A program made the translations under genes and the position numbers. 59,381 nt of DNA from the NCBI GenBank assembly GCA_030433275.1, contig JAUILK010000019.1, positions 1 to 59,381 on the forward strand, in the 5' to 3' direction. Below are positions 33,859 through 44,224 of this stretch, piece by piece. The DNA comes from Gammaproteobacteria bacterium (GTDB taxonomy: Bacteria > Pseudomonadota > Gammaproteobacteria > Nitrococcales > Nitrococcaceae). Each line of letters starts with the position of its first letter. Positions within the stretch are counted from its first letter, which is position 1. The notes under the pieces were generated by a model. That model was given only the letters and a program-made list of their open reading frames with translations, made no database searches and was not told where the DNA came from.

Positions 33859-34893
33859 TCAGCAAAGCAACCGCCAGTGCAGTTTGCTCGTAGCGTGCAA
33901 GGGCACGACGAAATCCTGTCCATAAGGATAAGCTGCCGGCAGCGACCAGGATTCACGGCGCAAACGAACCATGGTCGGGTTGCGTGGCAAGCCGTAGAAG
34001 TCCGCTCCGAAGTGACTGGCAAACCCCTCCAGACGTCTTAGGCAACCTGACTGTTCGAAGGCCTCGGCGTAGAGTTCGAGCGCGGCCGGAGCGGTGAAGA
34101 TGCCCGCGCATCCGCAGGCGTTCTCCTTGGCAGATCGGCCATGGGGAGCACTGTCGGTGCCGAGAAAGAATTTCGGGGAGCCCGAGCCGGCCGCTTTCAG
34201 TAGGGCCTGTCGATCGCGCTCCCGTTTGAGTACGGGCAGGCAGTAGTGGTGTGGGCGTAGACCGCCCAGCAAAAGATCGTTGCGACTGAGCAGTAAGTGG
34301 TGGGCGGTAATGGTGGCGGCCAGCCGGGGAGGTGCTTGGCGCACGAACTCTACCGCCGCTGCTGTCGTGATGTGCTCGAGTACGATTTTGAGCCGTGGGT
34401 AGCGCTGGAGCAGGGGTCCTAGTTCGCGCTCGAGAAAGACCGTTTCCCGGTCGAAGATGTCGATACCTGGTGTGATGGCCTCGCCATGGATGAGCAATGG
34501 TAAGCCTTGTTCCTGCATGCAGGCGAGGGCTTCCTCGCAGCGGCGCAAATCGCTCACACCCGCCTCGGAGTGGGTGGTGGCATGAGCCGGGTAGAGTTTG
34601 ACCCCGGCGATTGTTTCCGCGGCGGCACGTTCGATCTCACGTCCGGTGGTCATTTCCGTCAGATACAGCGTCATCAAAGGCTCGAAGGCATTCCCTGGTG
34701 GGACGTGCCGCAGGATGCGATCGCGGTAGGCCAGCGCCTGCCGTGTGGTGGTAACTGGCGGACGCAGGTTTGGCATTACGATGGCGCGGCCGAACGAGCG
34801 GGCGCTGTGGGGGACGGTTGTGGCCAGGTGCTCACCATCGCGCAGGTGGACATGCCAGTCATCCGGTTGGGTTAGGATAATCTCGTCAACCAT
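33859..34893 (-). CDS. pyrC: Dihydroorotase (class II)
   Basis: 344 residues. WHVHLRDG holds the two zinc-binding His, GVKLYPAHATTHSE the carbamylated Lys, and later GTDSAPH the catalytic Asp. Typical length and order for PyrC, which makes dihydroorotate in pyrimidine synthesis. The end of the frame reads through SKLHWRLLC. Confidence 0.93.
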   Translation of the reverse strand: MVDEIILTQPDDWHVHLRDGEHLATTVPHSARSFGRAIVMPNLRPPVTTTRQALAYRDRILRHVPPGNAFEPLMTLYLTEMTTGREIERAAAETIAGVKLYPAHATTHSEAGVSDLRRCEEALACMQEQGLPLLIHGEAITPGIDIFDRETVFLERELGPLLQRYPRLKIVLEHITTAAAVEFVRQAPPRLAATITAHHLLLSRNDLLLGGLRPHHYCLPVLKRERDRQALLKAAGSGSPKFFLGTDSAPHGRSAKENACGCAGIFTAPAALELYAEAFEQSGCLRRLEGFASHFGADFYGLPRNPTMVRLRRESWSLPAAYPYGQDFVVPLHATSKLHWRLLC

Positions 34894-35201
34894 AGTGAGG
34901 CTCCCGTGGTGGTAGGGAAGGAATTATAGAACGCGGGGGCTGCCTTGATTTCTTTAGAGTGAGCCAGGATGATGGGGTCGCTTTCGCAAAGCACACGCGA
35001 GTGGGCAACCGCCGGCCTTAGCTAAAGCGTGCATAATAGGTAATAAAATTATCTTTCGGTGCCTGGACGGGAAAAGCGGAATGGCTTGCCGGGAGGCACC
35101 GTGAATATGTCACTGCCGGCGCATAGGTCGTCATCGGGGCGGCCTATGTTTTTGGCAGGCCATCGTGCTCCCCCAACAATATTTTTACGGTCGGATTGGT
35201 T
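34894..35201. other. 308-bp region between divergent pyrC and argG
   Basis: AT-rich stretches around 35025-35060 (GCATAATAGGTAATAAAATT) could hold promoters for either gene, but no clean -35/-10 pair is visible. No gene is seen. Confidence 0.45.
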
Positions 35202-36416
35202 ATGAGTGACGTGAAGAAAGTCGTGCTTGCCTATTCAGGCGGCTTGGATACCTCGGTAATTTTGCATTGGCTGGTCGAGACCTACGGCTGCGAAGTGGTC
35301 ACCTTCACTGCTGACCTGGGTCAGGGCGAGGAGTTGGAACCGGCACGGGCGAAGGCCAAGGCGTTCGGCGTCAAGCAAGTTTATATCGAGGATCTGCGTG
35401 AAGAGTTCGTGCGCGACTTCATTTTTCCGATGTTCCGCGCCAATGCCCTCTATGAAGGGGAGTATCTTCTCGGTACCTCGATCGCCCGCCCCTTGATCGC
35501 CAAGCGTCAAGTGCAAATCGCCCATGAGAGCGGGGCTGATGCGGTCGCGCATGGGGCGACCGGTAAAGGCAACGATCAAGTCCGCTTTGAACTGGGTTAC
35601 TACGGGCTCGACCCGAATATCAAAGTGATTGCGCCGTGGCGCGAGTGGGATCTGCTGTCACGGGAAAAATTGTTGAGTTATGCCGAAGACCACGGCATTC
35701 CGATTGAAGGTAAAAAGGAGGGTGGTGGGTCACCGTATTCGATGGATGCGAACCTGCTCCATATTTCCTATGAAGGCGGTGTCTTGGAAGATCCCTGGGC
35801 TCCGGCGCAAGAGAGCATGTGGCGCTGGACGGTGGCGCCGGAGCGAGCGCCCGAGCAGCCCCGTTTTATAGAGCTTACGTACGAGCGGGGGGATCCGGTG
35901 GCGATTGACTCGGAGCGGCTCGATCCGGCAACGCTTCTGGCTCGGCTGAATGCATTGGGCGGGGAGCACGGCATTGGGCGAGCCGACATCGTCGAGAACC
36001 GCTATGTGGGTATGAAGTCTCGGGGCTGCTATGAAACCCCTGGGGGAACCATTTTGCTACGGGCACATAGGGCAATGGAATCTCTCACCCTCGATCGTGA
36101 ATCGGCGCATCTGAAGGACGAGCTGATGCCACGCTACGCCAAGCTCATCTACAACGGCTATTGGTGGAGTCCGGAGCGGCGCGCGCTACAGGCTCTAATC
36201 GATGAGACGCAGCGTAGCGTCAACGGAGTGGTTCGCCTCAAGCTATACAAGGGAGGCGTAGAGATCATCGGTCGCCGTTCCGAATCGGATAGCCTGTTTG
36301 ATCCGAGCATCGCCACCTTCGAAGATGATGCCGGTGCGTATGACCAAAAGGATGCCAGTGGCTTTATCCGGCTCAATGCACTGCGGTTGCGGGTAGTAGC
36401 CGCGCGGCGGCGGTGA
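35202..36416 (+). CDS. argG: Argininosuccinate synthase
   Basis: 404 residues. The ATP-binding P-loop AYSGGLDTS (about 9-17), [17 protein letters not shown] and [23 protein letters not shown] identify the short (type 1) ArgG. It joins citrulline and aspartate in arginine synthesis. The ATG at 35202 begins [11 protein letters not shown]; an in-frame ATG 6 bases earlier adds two residues. Confidence 0.95.
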   Translation: MSDVKKVVLAYSGGLDTSVILHWLVETYGCEVVTFTADLGQGEELEPARAKAKAFGVKQVYIEDLREEFVRDFIFPMFRANALYEGEYLLGTSIARPLIAKRQVQIAHESGADAVAHGATGKGNDQVRFELGYYGLDPNIKVIAPWREWDLLSREKLLSYAEDHGIPIEGKKEGGGSPYSMDANLLHISYEGGVLEDPWAPAQESMWRWTVAPERAPEQPRFIELTYERGDPVAIDSERLDPATLLARLNALGGEHGIGRADIVENRYVGMKSRGCYETPGGTILLRAHRAMESLTLDRESAHLKDELMPRYAKLIYNGYWWSPERRALQALIDETQRSVNGVVRLKLYKGGVEIIGRRSESDSLFDPSIATFEDDAGAYDQKDASGFIRLNALRLRVVAARRR

Positions 36417-36809
36417 TGCCTTTACCCTCCTGGTAGAGGGGCCTCTTCTCTTGGTGCGTGTGCCTTCAATCGACAAGCTTGTGGGCGCCTATCAAGCTGG
36501 CTCAGCCGTTGGTGTGGGCGCAGTTGTAGGTTGAGCACCCCCCATGGCGATATAGATATATCCTTTGGGGACTTGCAGATCCGATCTTTCGCCGACCAGG
36601 GCAATCTCAACGAAGATCGCAAAAGACAAAGCCAGCGCTTTGGTGGTTGAGAGGCGTTATATAAAGACGCTGACCGCGGTATCCTTGCTACGGTTTGCGC
36701 TTGCATCCATTGAAACGTTGCCTTTGGGTACTTCATTCGAATGGCGTCGAGGCATATTCGATATTGGCCTGCTGTCAGGACAGGATATAGAAGAGGCTTT
36801 GCTGCCGTC
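36417..36809. other. 393-bp region between argG and a convergent gene
   Basis: CTCCTGGTAGAGGGGCCTCT just after argG may be a weak terminator. No believable gene or promoter is seen. Confidence 0.4.
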
Positions 36810-38348
36810 CTACTTTTCATGTGAATCTTCTGGGCCAGGATGCAGGACAAGCCGGCGCTGTGGATCGTTGCCGGCGCTTTCGGCGAGCAAATGGTGACGC
36901 ATGGCGATTCGATGCTGCATTCTGCGTATCGGAGCCGATCGGGGGCTGAGCTCCACGGCGATGCCTTGAGCCAGTACGCGTTGAGCGGCGTATTCGGCCT
37001 CCCGGGCGGCTTCATCAACGGTCTCCTCTTCCAGGCCGGGTACGATATTGAATAGGTCTCGCAGTAGTCGGCGGATTTGCGCGGTGCTGTTGCGCTTGAC
37101 TTGGTGGACCGGTATTGCAGTGGCCTCGAGCAGTCGGCGCAGCCGCGGGTCGGCCGCGCGTGCGCGAAGGGCGAGTGCCAGGTCGGCCTGTTCGGCCCGT
37201 GCTACTGTCCTTGCGTTCAGCCGCAGATCGCGAATCACTTTTTCCACCGAGTCGCGGCTGATGGCGTATGCGTAGATGCGTACGAGGCGCTCGCCGCTGC
37301 GCGGCGCTGATGCCAGAGGCAAGGAGTGCTCTGACGGCTGCGATTGTGGCGTTGGTCGCTGGGTTTTAATGGGGGGATCTTCCCCACCCAGCGGTTGGCC
37401 GTTTGTAGGCAGGCCACGCAGGATAGCATCTACGGCTTGGCCGGTATCACGGTGGATGAGGAGGCGTTCGCGATCGACGATTTCAACGACTGCATCGAAT
37501 GTGGGTGGCCCGCAGCGTTCCGAGACCGTTTTCTGCGTGCCGCGAGCACGGGCTTCCTCATCGCTCAGGGTGACTGTCTGTACGCCGCCGACCAGATCAG
37601 CCAGTGTGGGGTTGAGTACAAGGTTCTCCAGTGTCGTACCGTGGGCGGTTCCGATAAGTTGTACGCCGCGCTCGGCTATGGTCCGGGCTGCGGCGGTCTC
37701 GGCCGTCGTGCCGATTTCATCGACTATGATGACTTCCGGCATATGGTTTTCAACCGCTTCGATCATTACCCTGTGTTGCTGGTCGGGATGGGCTACCTGC
37801 ATACGTCGGGCGGACCCGATGCCGGGGTGAGGGATGTCGCCGTCGCCGGCGATTTCATTCGAGGTATCGATTACGATTACACGACGGTTGTATTCATCGG
37901 CGAGTACGCGCGCAATCTCCCGCAGTCGAGTGGTCTTGCCAATGCCCGGGGGGCCGAGCAAAAGCAGACTGCGTCCTTGGGCAATCAGGTCGTGGATGGC
38001 GTCGAGGGTTCCGAACACCGATCGTCCTACCCGTAATGTCAACCCCACCACCGTACCGGTACGGTTACGGATCGCAGCGACGCGATGCAGCGTTCCTTCA
38101 ATGCCGGCCCGATTGTCTGCCGTGAATGGGCCTACGGCGCTGGTTATCCGCTCTAAATCCAGGCGTGTGATAGGTTCGCGGGCGAGGTCACGGGCACCAT
38201 GGATCAGTCGGGCTTGCGGCCGGCGTCCCAGGTCAAGGACGATTTCCAGCAACTCGGCGCTGGGTAAAGCGCTGATTGCCGATTGAAGGGCATGCGGAAG
38301 AATGCGTAGCAATCGTTCGAGATCATCGGTTTCTGTAAAGACGGTCAC
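36810..38348 (-). CDS. Ycf45/SpoIIIAA-like AAA ATPase with R3H domain
   Basis: 512 residues. The N-terminal half is a SpoIIIAA/Ycf45-type ATPase with Walker A (LLLGPPGIGKTTRLREIARVL) and Walker B (VIIVDEIGTTAETAAA). A linker rich in Pro, Ser and Gln (about residues 330-350) precedes a C-terminal R3H-type single-strand nucleic-acid-binding region. This architecture is typical of the cyanobacterial and plastid Ycf45 family and occurs sporadically elsewhere. Function is unknown; a role with single-stranded nucleic acid is inferred. No partner genes adjoin it. Confidence 0.8.
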   Translation of the reverse strand: MTVFTETDDLERLLRILPHALQSAISALPSAELLEIVLDLGRRPQARLIHGARDLAREPITRLDLERITSAVGPFTADNRAGIEGTLHRVAAIRNRTGTVVGLTLRVGRSVFGTLDAIHDLIAQGRSLLLLGPPGIGKTTRLREIARVLADEYNRRVIVIDTSNEIAGDGDIPHPGIGSARRMQVAHPDQQHRVMIEAVENHMPEVIIVDEIGTTAETAAARTIAERGVQLIGTAHGTTLENLVLNPTLADLVGGVQTVTLSDEEARARGTQKTVSERCGPPTFDAVVEIVDRERLLIHRDTGQAVDAILRGLPTNGQPLGGEDPPIKTQRPTPQSQPSEHSLPLASAPRSGERLVRIYAYAISRDSVEKVIRDLRLNARTVARAEQADLALALRARAADPRLRRLLEATAIPVHQVKRNSTAQIRRLLRDLFNIVPGLEEETVDEAAREAEYAAQRVLAQGIAVELSPRSAPIRRMQHRIAMRHHLLAESAGNDPQRRLVLHPGPEDSHEK

Positions 38349-38501
38349 TGTTGCGTCCGGGTGCGGTGATGCAGCTAATACCCATTACCTAACTATATTG
38401 AGTCTGCAAGTCGCGCTGTCAATTGTTAGACGCTTAAGTGCCGACAAATTGTTCAAGGAGCGCCGCTGCCAGGCGTCTGGATCATTGTTGCGCATGGTTC
38501 T

Positions 38502-38717
38502 CTAACATATGGGTAGCCGTTGCCTGCGCTCGGCAAACGACATGGAGAGGACCCGATCGAGCCCTTTCGCGATCGCGTCGACATCGTAAGGGGGGTATTT
38601 GGCTGCATCGTTGAGTTCATGGGCGGTGTCAGCTAGCTCGTTACGAGAGCATCGAGATTCCGGGTCGGCCGGGTCTTGCGCCGGGCCGATAAGGCTAGCC
38701 CGCGAGTATCGCCTCAT
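38502..38717 (-). pseudogene. Relic of trehalose-6-phosphate synthase (OtsA) C-terminal region
   Basis: The short frame reads HELNDAAKYPPYDVDAIAKGLDRVLSMSFAERRQR. This is the nearly invariant OtsA pattern of E-L-x-D-A, N-P-(Y/F)-D-(V/I)-(D/E), ADAIxxAL-xMxxxERRxR. Only about 35 residues survive, and no catalytic part remains. The neighbouring GH15 gene often travels with otsA, so a trehalose/glucan operon was probably lost here. Confidence 0.55.
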
Positions 38718-38796
38718 AGACGCGGAAGCGCAGCGCCAAGCCCCTGGGTCGCTGCTGCGCGGCCCGGTAGGCCGCTTCGAGACAACCCTAACGACC

Positions 38797-40623
38797 TCAG
38801 AAGGCCTCCTGCCAATCTCTGCTCAAGAGCAAGGCCGAATTGATCAACCCTACCATGCTATAGGCTTGCGGGAAGTTACCCCATAGCTCGCCGGTCTTGA
38901 TGTCCAGATCTTCAGAGAGCAGTCCGAGATGAGTGCGGTGAGTGAGCATGTTTTCGAACAGCTGCCGGGCCTCGCCGTGCCGATTTATGGCATGCAGAGC
39001 GTCGATGTACCAAAACGTGCAGATGTTGAATGCTGTCGTCGGAAAGCCGAAATCATCGGCCCCATCATAGCGGAAAATATGGTCACCCTGGCGTAGGTTT
39101 TGTTCGACGGCGCGCACCGTTCCTAGAAAACGGGGGTCATCGGCGGCCAGAAAATCCAGTTCGTGGAGCAGTAACAGGCTGGCGTCCATGTTCTCGCCGC
39201 CGAAGCTGTCGACGAATGTGCTCCTCTCATCATCCCAGGCCTCGCAACAGATCCGGGCATGCATGCCATCGGCTTGCTCCCGCCAGCGCGCCGCATCGGC
39301 TTCAAGACCAAGCTGGGTGGCGATACGCGATAAACGGTCACAGGCGGCCCAGCACATCACGGCCGAGTAGGTATGCACCCGTTTGTAGCCGCGGTATTCC
39401 CAGATGCCCGCATCCGGCTGATCGTAAAGCGCGGCCGCTTGCGTTCCGAGGATTTCGAGTCGACGAAACAGGGTTTCATCCCCAGGGCGTTCCAGGCGTT
39501 CATCAAAAAACGCCTGTGTGGCTGCCAAAACGACGGCGCCGTAGACGTCGTGCTGCGACTGCGTATAAGCGGCATTGCCAAGACGCACCGGGCCCATCCG
39601 GCGGTACCCCGTTAGAGTGTTCACCGGCGTTTCTTCGATTCGGGTTTCGCCGCCGATGCCATAGAGTGGTTGCAACTGGTGCTGCGCGGACCCGACGACC
39701 AGATTGATGATGTAGTAAAGAAAGCCTTCCATGGTGCGCGTCGCACCGAGGCGGTTCATGGCATGTACCATGAAATAGGCATCCCGTAACCAGCAATAGC
39801 GATAATCCCAATTGCGCTCGCTATCGGCGGCTTCGGGGATGGCCATCGTGATCGCGGCAATCACGGCGCCGGTGTCCTCATACGTGCACAGCTTCAGGGT
39901 AATCGCTGAGCGGATCACTGCCTGCTGCCAATCGAAAGGAATGGCCAGCGAGCGCGCCCAATCATGCCAGTACTCGCGCGTGAGATCTAGGAAGCGGCGG
40001 CCCATTTCGGTGAGAGATTCTTTGATGCTCTCATCCGGGCCGATGATGAACGTGGCGCCTGTCTCCAATACCATGGGTTGTTCTTGGAGAACATGAGTCA
40101 GTGGCGCATCGGTGCTGACCCGTATAATCCAATCGGCGCTGACGTAACGTATGTGGTTGCTGCCGTGGTCGATACCCGGTGTTTCGTTGCCATAGGCGGC
40201 GGTCGGGCGAATTCGGACCCGGATTACGGGGGTTCCGCGCAAAATCTCCAATCGGCGGATGATCATGGCGGGGCGGAAATAACGACCGAATTGCCGGAAA
40301 CGTGGGCAGAAATCGGTAATACGCACGCTTCCGCCATGCTGGTCAACAAGCTCTGTGCAGAGCACAGCGGTGTTGCGTTCATAGTACTGCCGTGCCGTTG
40401 CCAGATCTTGCAGCTCAATTGCGAAGTAGCCGCGATCCGTTTCATCGATTAGGCGCGAGAATATGGGATCGCCATCGAGACGGGGCAAACACGTCCAAAC
40501 GATCCGGCCGGCACCGTCGATCAAAGCGGCGAGTTGGCAATTGCCGACGACGCCGAGGTTCAGGTTCATGGGTTCGCTTCGAGACGCGGTCCCATCAGGG
40601 GTCACGATAGGTTGGCCTGCCAT
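38797..40623 (-). CDS. GH15-family glucoamylase/trehalase-like hydrolase
   Basis: 608 residues. An N-terminal beta-sandwich domain (MNLNLGVVGNCQLAALIDGAGRIVW) precedes an (alpha/alpha)6 barrel with DSERNWDYRYCWLRDAYF and, near the end, GELWGNFPQAYSMVGLINSAL; both carry the GH15 catalytic Glu/Asp surroundings. Such proteins hydrolyse alpha-glucosides or trehalose. No signal peptide, so cytosolic. GAGGTAA precedes the ATG at 40623 by 8 bases. Linked to an otsA relic. Confidence 0.88.
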   Translation of the reverse strand: MAGQPIVTPDGTASRSEPMNLNLGVVGNCQLAALIDGAGRIVWTCLPRLDGDPIFSRLIDETDRGYFAIELQDLATARQYYERNTAVLCTELVDQHGGSVRITDFCPRFRQFGRYFRPAMIIRRLEILRGTPVIRVRIRPTAAYGNETPGIDHGSNHIRYVSADWIIRVSTDAPLTHVLQEQPMVLETGATFIIGPDESIKESLTEMGRRFLDLTREYWHDWARSLAIPFDWQQAVIRSAITLKLCTYEDTGAVIAAITMAIPEAADSERNWDYRYCWLRDAYFMVHAMNRLGATRTMEGFLYYIINLVVGSAQHQLQPLYGIGGETRIEETPVNTLTGYRRMGPVRLGNAAYTQSQHDVYGAVVLAATQAFFDERLERPGDETLFRRLEILGTQAAALYDQPDAGIWEYRGYKRVHTYSAVMCWAACDRLSRIATQLGLEADAARWREQADGMHARICCEAWDDERSTFVDSFGGENMDASLLLLHELDFLAADDPRFLGTVRAVEQNLRQGDHIFRYDGADDFGFPTTAFNICTFWYIDALHAINRHGEARQLFENMLTHRTHLGLLSEDLDIKTGELWGNFPQAYSMVGLINSALLLSRDWQEAF

Positions 40624-41156
40624 TCGATTACCTCGTGTCTTTGTTTTTGGATCGCCACGCAGGTTTGGACTGGTTGGCTGGTTCGTATTTTGCGTGCAGA
40701 CCGTGCCAAATTTGTACCGGTCTGACGTCGTGACTCCGGCAGGCCTTGACTGGCCTGCTGCGCGTCGCTTCGTTTGATTAGGGCTCGCCCAGTGTGTCTT
40801 GCTGGTTCGCTACGGAAGTAACGCCGCGTTGTCGTTAGTGTTTTGCGACGGCATAATAAAACACGGTGTACATCGATGGATGCCGCCAAGTAGGTGATGC
40901 ATTTTTTAATATTATTATATATAAAGATGAAATAAGCCTGGTATCGATCTTGTAAGCCCCTGGCCGGGAGGAGGGAACTTCCCCCAGCGTAGCGCAGGAC
41001 TTGTTAGGGAGTTCGGACTCGCTCTGCTTAAATTTAAGGATTGTTGTTTAGTGGACGGTTCGTATTTGGCCTATTTTTGCGAAAAAGGAGAAGCTCGCGG
41101 GCAGCAGGGTTGTAGCGCCTGGGGGCGGGAGACGAACGGCGAAGAGGCACGAGAGC
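40624..41156. other. 533-bp region upstream of the PilZ gene
   Basis: No gene is recognised. The AT-rich stretch at about 40900-40930 (TTTTTTAATATTATTATATA) is the only compositional feature. Promoters for the leftward GH15 gene and the rightward PilZ gene may lie here; none is clear. Confidence 0.45.
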
Positions 41157-41459
41157 ATGGCGTACCATCAACCCCGTAATCGCCGCAGATCAGAGCGCTA
41201 TCCAGCAGAGCTCCTCGTCTGCATCTATCATCGCGGGGAACGCGTTGGCGAGTACTGGACCCGTGACGTCAGTCAGGGTGGTATTGGGTTGTGCCCGGGC
41301 AAGATTATGTTCTGGCGTGGGACTCGGCTCGAGGTGCAGCTATTCTCTTCCAACCGGGGCCGTGCAATTGCGCGGCGCGTCCCAGCCATTGTACGCCATT
41401 GCACTAGCCGTGGTATGGGGCTGAAGTTTCGGGCCGGAGAGCTATTGGCATTGCCCTGA
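41157..41459 (+). CDS. PilZ-domain protein
   Basis: 100 residues. RRRSERYPAELLVC holds the Arg-x-x-x-Arg motif and RDVSQGGIGLC the D/N-x-S-x-x-G motif of PilZ domains, which bind cyclic di-GMP. The protein is just the domain. It lies 70 bases before the end of the convergent CRP gene. Confidence 0.85.
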   Translation: MAYHQPRNRRRSERYPAELLVCIYHRGERVGEYWTRDVSQGGIGLCPGKIMFWRGTRLEVQLFSSNRGRAIARRVPAIVRHCTSRGMGLKFRAGELLALP

Positions 41460-41528
41460 TGTATGCGGCGGCAGTCAGCATCAGGTGCAGCATTCGCTAG
41501 GGCGGGGTAGCCGTCTGCGCCCTGGGAG

Positions 41529-42167
41529 CTAGCGGGTGTTAAATATCACCATGGTTTTGCCGCTGACCGAAATCAGGCCCTGTTCCTCAAGGTCTTTCAG
41601 TACGCGACCTACCATTTCCCGGGAACAACCTACAATACGGCCGAGTTCTTGGCGGGTGATGCGTATTTGCATTCCGTCCGGATGGGTCATGGCATCCGGT
41701 TCTTTGGCCAAGTCAAGCAATGTTCGGGCAATGCGTCCGGTCACGTCAAGAAAAGCCAGGTCGCGGACTTTGGCGCTTGTTTTACGGAGTCGATCCGCCA
41801 TCTGGCCCGTTAGGTGGAAGAGAATATCGGAGTCGGTGTTGGCGACTTGCCGAAAACGGGCATAGCTGATTTCGGCGAGTTCGCAATGAGTGCGAGTCCG
41901 GATCCAAGCGCTGCGCGTGGCCGTTTTGCCAAAAAGCCCCATTTCGCCGAAGAAATCACCGGCGTTGAGATACGCCAATACCAGTTCATGGCCGCTGTCA
42001 TCGTCCATCAGGACGCTGACGGAGCCTTCGATAATATAGTAGAGAGCGTCCGATTGATCGCCGGCATAGATAACAACGGTTTTTGGAGGGTAGCGCCGCC
42101 GGTGGCAGTGGCGAAGCAGATTATCGATGGTTGGTTTGTGCAAAATATCCCTGGCGGCTTGTACCAT
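41529..42167 (-). CDS. crp: CRP/Vfr-family cAMP-dependent regulator
   Basis: 212 residues. The N-terminal cNMP barrel holds [22 protein letters not shown], close to the cAMP-binding segment of CRP (Arg and Thr/Ser pair). The helix-turn-helix is [30 protein letters not shown]. This identity to CRP/Vfr makes it a global catabolite regulator. It is divergent from speD. Confidence 0.9.
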   Translation of the reverse strand: MVQAARDILHKPTIDNLLRHCHRRRYPPKTVVIYAGDQSDALYYIIEGSVSVLMDDDSGHELVLAYLNAGDFFGEMGLFGKTATRSAWIRTRTHCELAEISYARFRQVANTDSDILFHLTGQMADRLRKTSAKVRDLAFLDVTGRIARTLLDLAKEPDAMTHPDGMQIRITRQELGRIVGCSREMVGRVLKDLEEQGLISVSGKTMVIFNTR

Positions 42168-42753
42168 GCCTTCCCCCCTTGCTTCCGATCATGTTGTGCT
42201 TATTCGTAGTACACACGCCACTCGCTGGCAAGCCGGTTTATGAGTAATAATATAATAGCTTACCAGTACGCGTGTTTCCGTGCTATTATAATCGATTTAT
42301 TACCTTCGCGCTTTTTAAGTTTGATTCAATTCAAGAAAACTATTCGGTTTTTCAGGGTCGTATGACTGCCTGAGGCGTGCAGGGGCAACCTCGCAAGAGA
42401 CCGCCTCGGCCAGCATGAACCAATTGAACTATTATTCCACTGTCTTATTTTGCAAGTTTCTGGGCTGCAGCCGGTGCACTCCATCGCTAAAGTTGTGGTG
42501 AAAAGCGAGCGGGCATCGGTCTAAACCATTGCTCATGGAGACGAGCCGATACTCCGTTGCCGGTTATTACAGCAGTGGGCGACAAGGAGGTGGCGCGGCC
42601 TATGAGCCGCAGGTGAATGCTTTCGCCAGCACTACGTGGGGGCAAAGCCACGTTTGCGTGGCTTCGAACTCGAATTGGTATGCGGGCGATGAGTCCGAGC
42701 AGTGCGGCGGTAAATTTTCCATTCAACTTCCTCACGTACTGGAGGGCGCAACG
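42168..42753. promoter_or_regulatory. Divergent promoter region between crp and speD
   Basis: TATAATAGC (42251-42259) and GCTATTATA (42282-42290) are 9-bp inverted repeats that place a TATAAT-like hexamer in each direction. The region to 42753 contains no gene; an in-frame extension of speD upstream of 42754 is rejected because the ribosome site lies at 42740-42746. Confidence 0.5.
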
Positions 42754-43575
42754 GTGGCGCAGCAAGTTAAGGTGAAGCTCTATGGATTCAATAACCTGAC
42801 TAAGTCATTGAGTTTCAATATCTACGATATCTGCTACGCCAACACCTCGGAACAGCGACAGGCCTACATCGAGTATATTGATGAGGCCTACAATGCAGAG
42901 CGGCTTACCCAGATCCTAAGTGGTGTTGCCGACATCATCGGTGCGAATATCCTTAACATCGCTCGGCAGGATTACGAGCCGCAGGGGGCGAGCGTCACGC
43001 TCCTGATTGCCGAAGAGGAAAGCAGCGAGGTCGAAGGTAACCACGTGAGTCCTCCTGCGTCACCTGGGCCACTCCCGGATACAGTGCTTGCCCACTTAGA
43101 TAAAAGCCACATTACCGTGCATACGTATCCAGAGAGTCATCCTTTCCAGGGGGTAAGCACTTTTCGGGTCGATATCGATGTTTCGACCTGTGGGGTTATT
43201 TCGCCTCTGACGGCGCTTAATTATCTGATTCACTCATTCGATTCGGACATCGTTACCATGGACTACCGGGTCCGTGGTTTCACGCGCGATGTGGAGGGGT
43301 GTAAGCATTTTATCGACCATGAGATTAATTCGATTCAAAATTATTTGGCCGAAGATACGTTGAAGCGTTACCACACCATCGATGTCAACGTTTTCCAGGA
43401 GAATATCTTCCACACCAAGATGATTCTCAAGGATTGGGATATCGACGACTATCTCTTCGGCGAGTCCGCGGAGGACCTTGCTCCAGAGGAGCGGGAACGC
43501 ATTCGCCGCCAGTTACGCCGAGAGATGATGGAGATCTTCGCCGGTCGCAATCTGTCGCTCGAACAAAAAGTATAG
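42754..43575 (+). CDS. speD: S-adenosylmethionine decarboxylase proenzyme (class 1)
   Basis: 273 residues from a GTG at 42754. TGGAGGG lies 7 bases upstream, and the family N-terminus ([22 protein letters not shown]) follows directly; the Escherichia protein is 264 residues. The conserved [19 protein letters not shown] and [20 protein letters not shown] mark the cleavage region that yields the pyruvoyl group. The enzyme makes decarboxylated AdoMet for spermidine. The frame is open 225 bases further upstream but lacks homology. Confidence 0.92.
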   Translation: MAQQVKVKLYGFNNLTKSLSFNIYDICYANTSEQRQAYIEYIDEAYNAERLTQILSGVADIIGANILNIARQDYEPQGASVTLLIAEEESSEVEGNHVSPPASPGPLPDTVLAHLDKSHITVHTYPESHPFQGVSTFRVDIDVSTCGVISPLTALNYLIHSFDSDIVTMDYRVRGFTRDVEGCKHFIDHEINSIQNYLAEDTLKRYHTIDVNVFQENIFHTKMILKDWDIDDYLFGESAEDLAPEERERIRRQLRREMMEIFAGRNLSLEQKV

Positions 43576-43579
43576 GTGT

Positions 43580-44224
43580 TCAGATCCAGTAGGTGGTTTT
43601 GGTCATGGCTCGGGCGGACAGCCGCATCAAATGGCGGATAGGCCCCGGTAGTCGAGCGGCTCCCGCCTCAAGGGCCGTGGTGGCGTGCCCGCTTTCCTCA
43701 ATCCGCATCTGTTCGACGATTGCGCGGCTAGGTCGATCTTGCTGGGGTAGGCGCTGCAAATGCTTGCTCAGATGCTGGACCACCTGCTCCTCTGTTTGCG
43801 CAAGAAATCCCAGGCTCCAGCGATCACCAGCCGCGCCGGCGAGGGCGCCGATACCAAGCGACCCAATATAAAATAACGGGTTGAGGTAACTGGTATGGCT
43901 GCCGAGTCGCACCAAGCGCTCTTCGCACCAAGCGAGGTGGTCATTCTCCTCTGCTGAAGCGCGGGCCAACGTTTGGCGTAGAGAGGGATTGCGCGCGCTG
44001 ATTGCCTGGCCTTGATAGAGTGCTTGAGCACAGATTTCGCCGCAGTGATTTACTCGCATCAGCCGCGCCGCTTTTCTACGTTCTTGTCTGTCGAGGTCCG
44101 GCTCGGGTAGCCCAAGGGCCGGACTTGGCCGACCGGTACCGCGCGGGCGCCCGAAAAGCGTCTGTACACCAGTGTCAAACTGCGCGATAACCCGATCAAG
44201 CAAACTGTATCGTCGATCGACCAT
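43580..44224 (-). CDS. coq7: Coq7-type 2-polyprenyl-3-methyl-6-methoxy-1,4-benzoquinone hydroxylase
   Basis: 214 residues from the ATG at 44224. A di-iron carboxylate enzyme: MRVNHCGEICAQALYQGQ, EENDHLAWCEERL and RIEESGHATTALEAGA supply the E-x-x-H pairs. It hydroxylates the ubiquinone precursor (ring C6 step). The start is set at MVDRRYSLLDRVI, which matches the family; the frame begins 36 bases earlier. It converges with speD, with 4 bases between the stops. Confidence 0.92.
   Translation of the reverse strand: MVDRRYSLLDRVIAQFDTGVQTLFGRPRGTGRPSPALGLPEPDLDRQERRKAARLMRVNHCGEICAQALYQGQAISARNPSLRQTLARASAEENDHLAWCEERLVRLGSHTSYLNPLFYIGSLGIGALAGAAGDRWSLGFLAQTEEQVVQHLSKHLQRLPQQDRPSRAIVEQMRIEESGHATTALEAGAARLPGPIRHLMRLSARAMTKTTYWI

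Noticed and set aside
42529-42753. N-terminal extension of speD
   Set aside because: No SpeD homology; a ribosome site lies just before the GTG at 42754.
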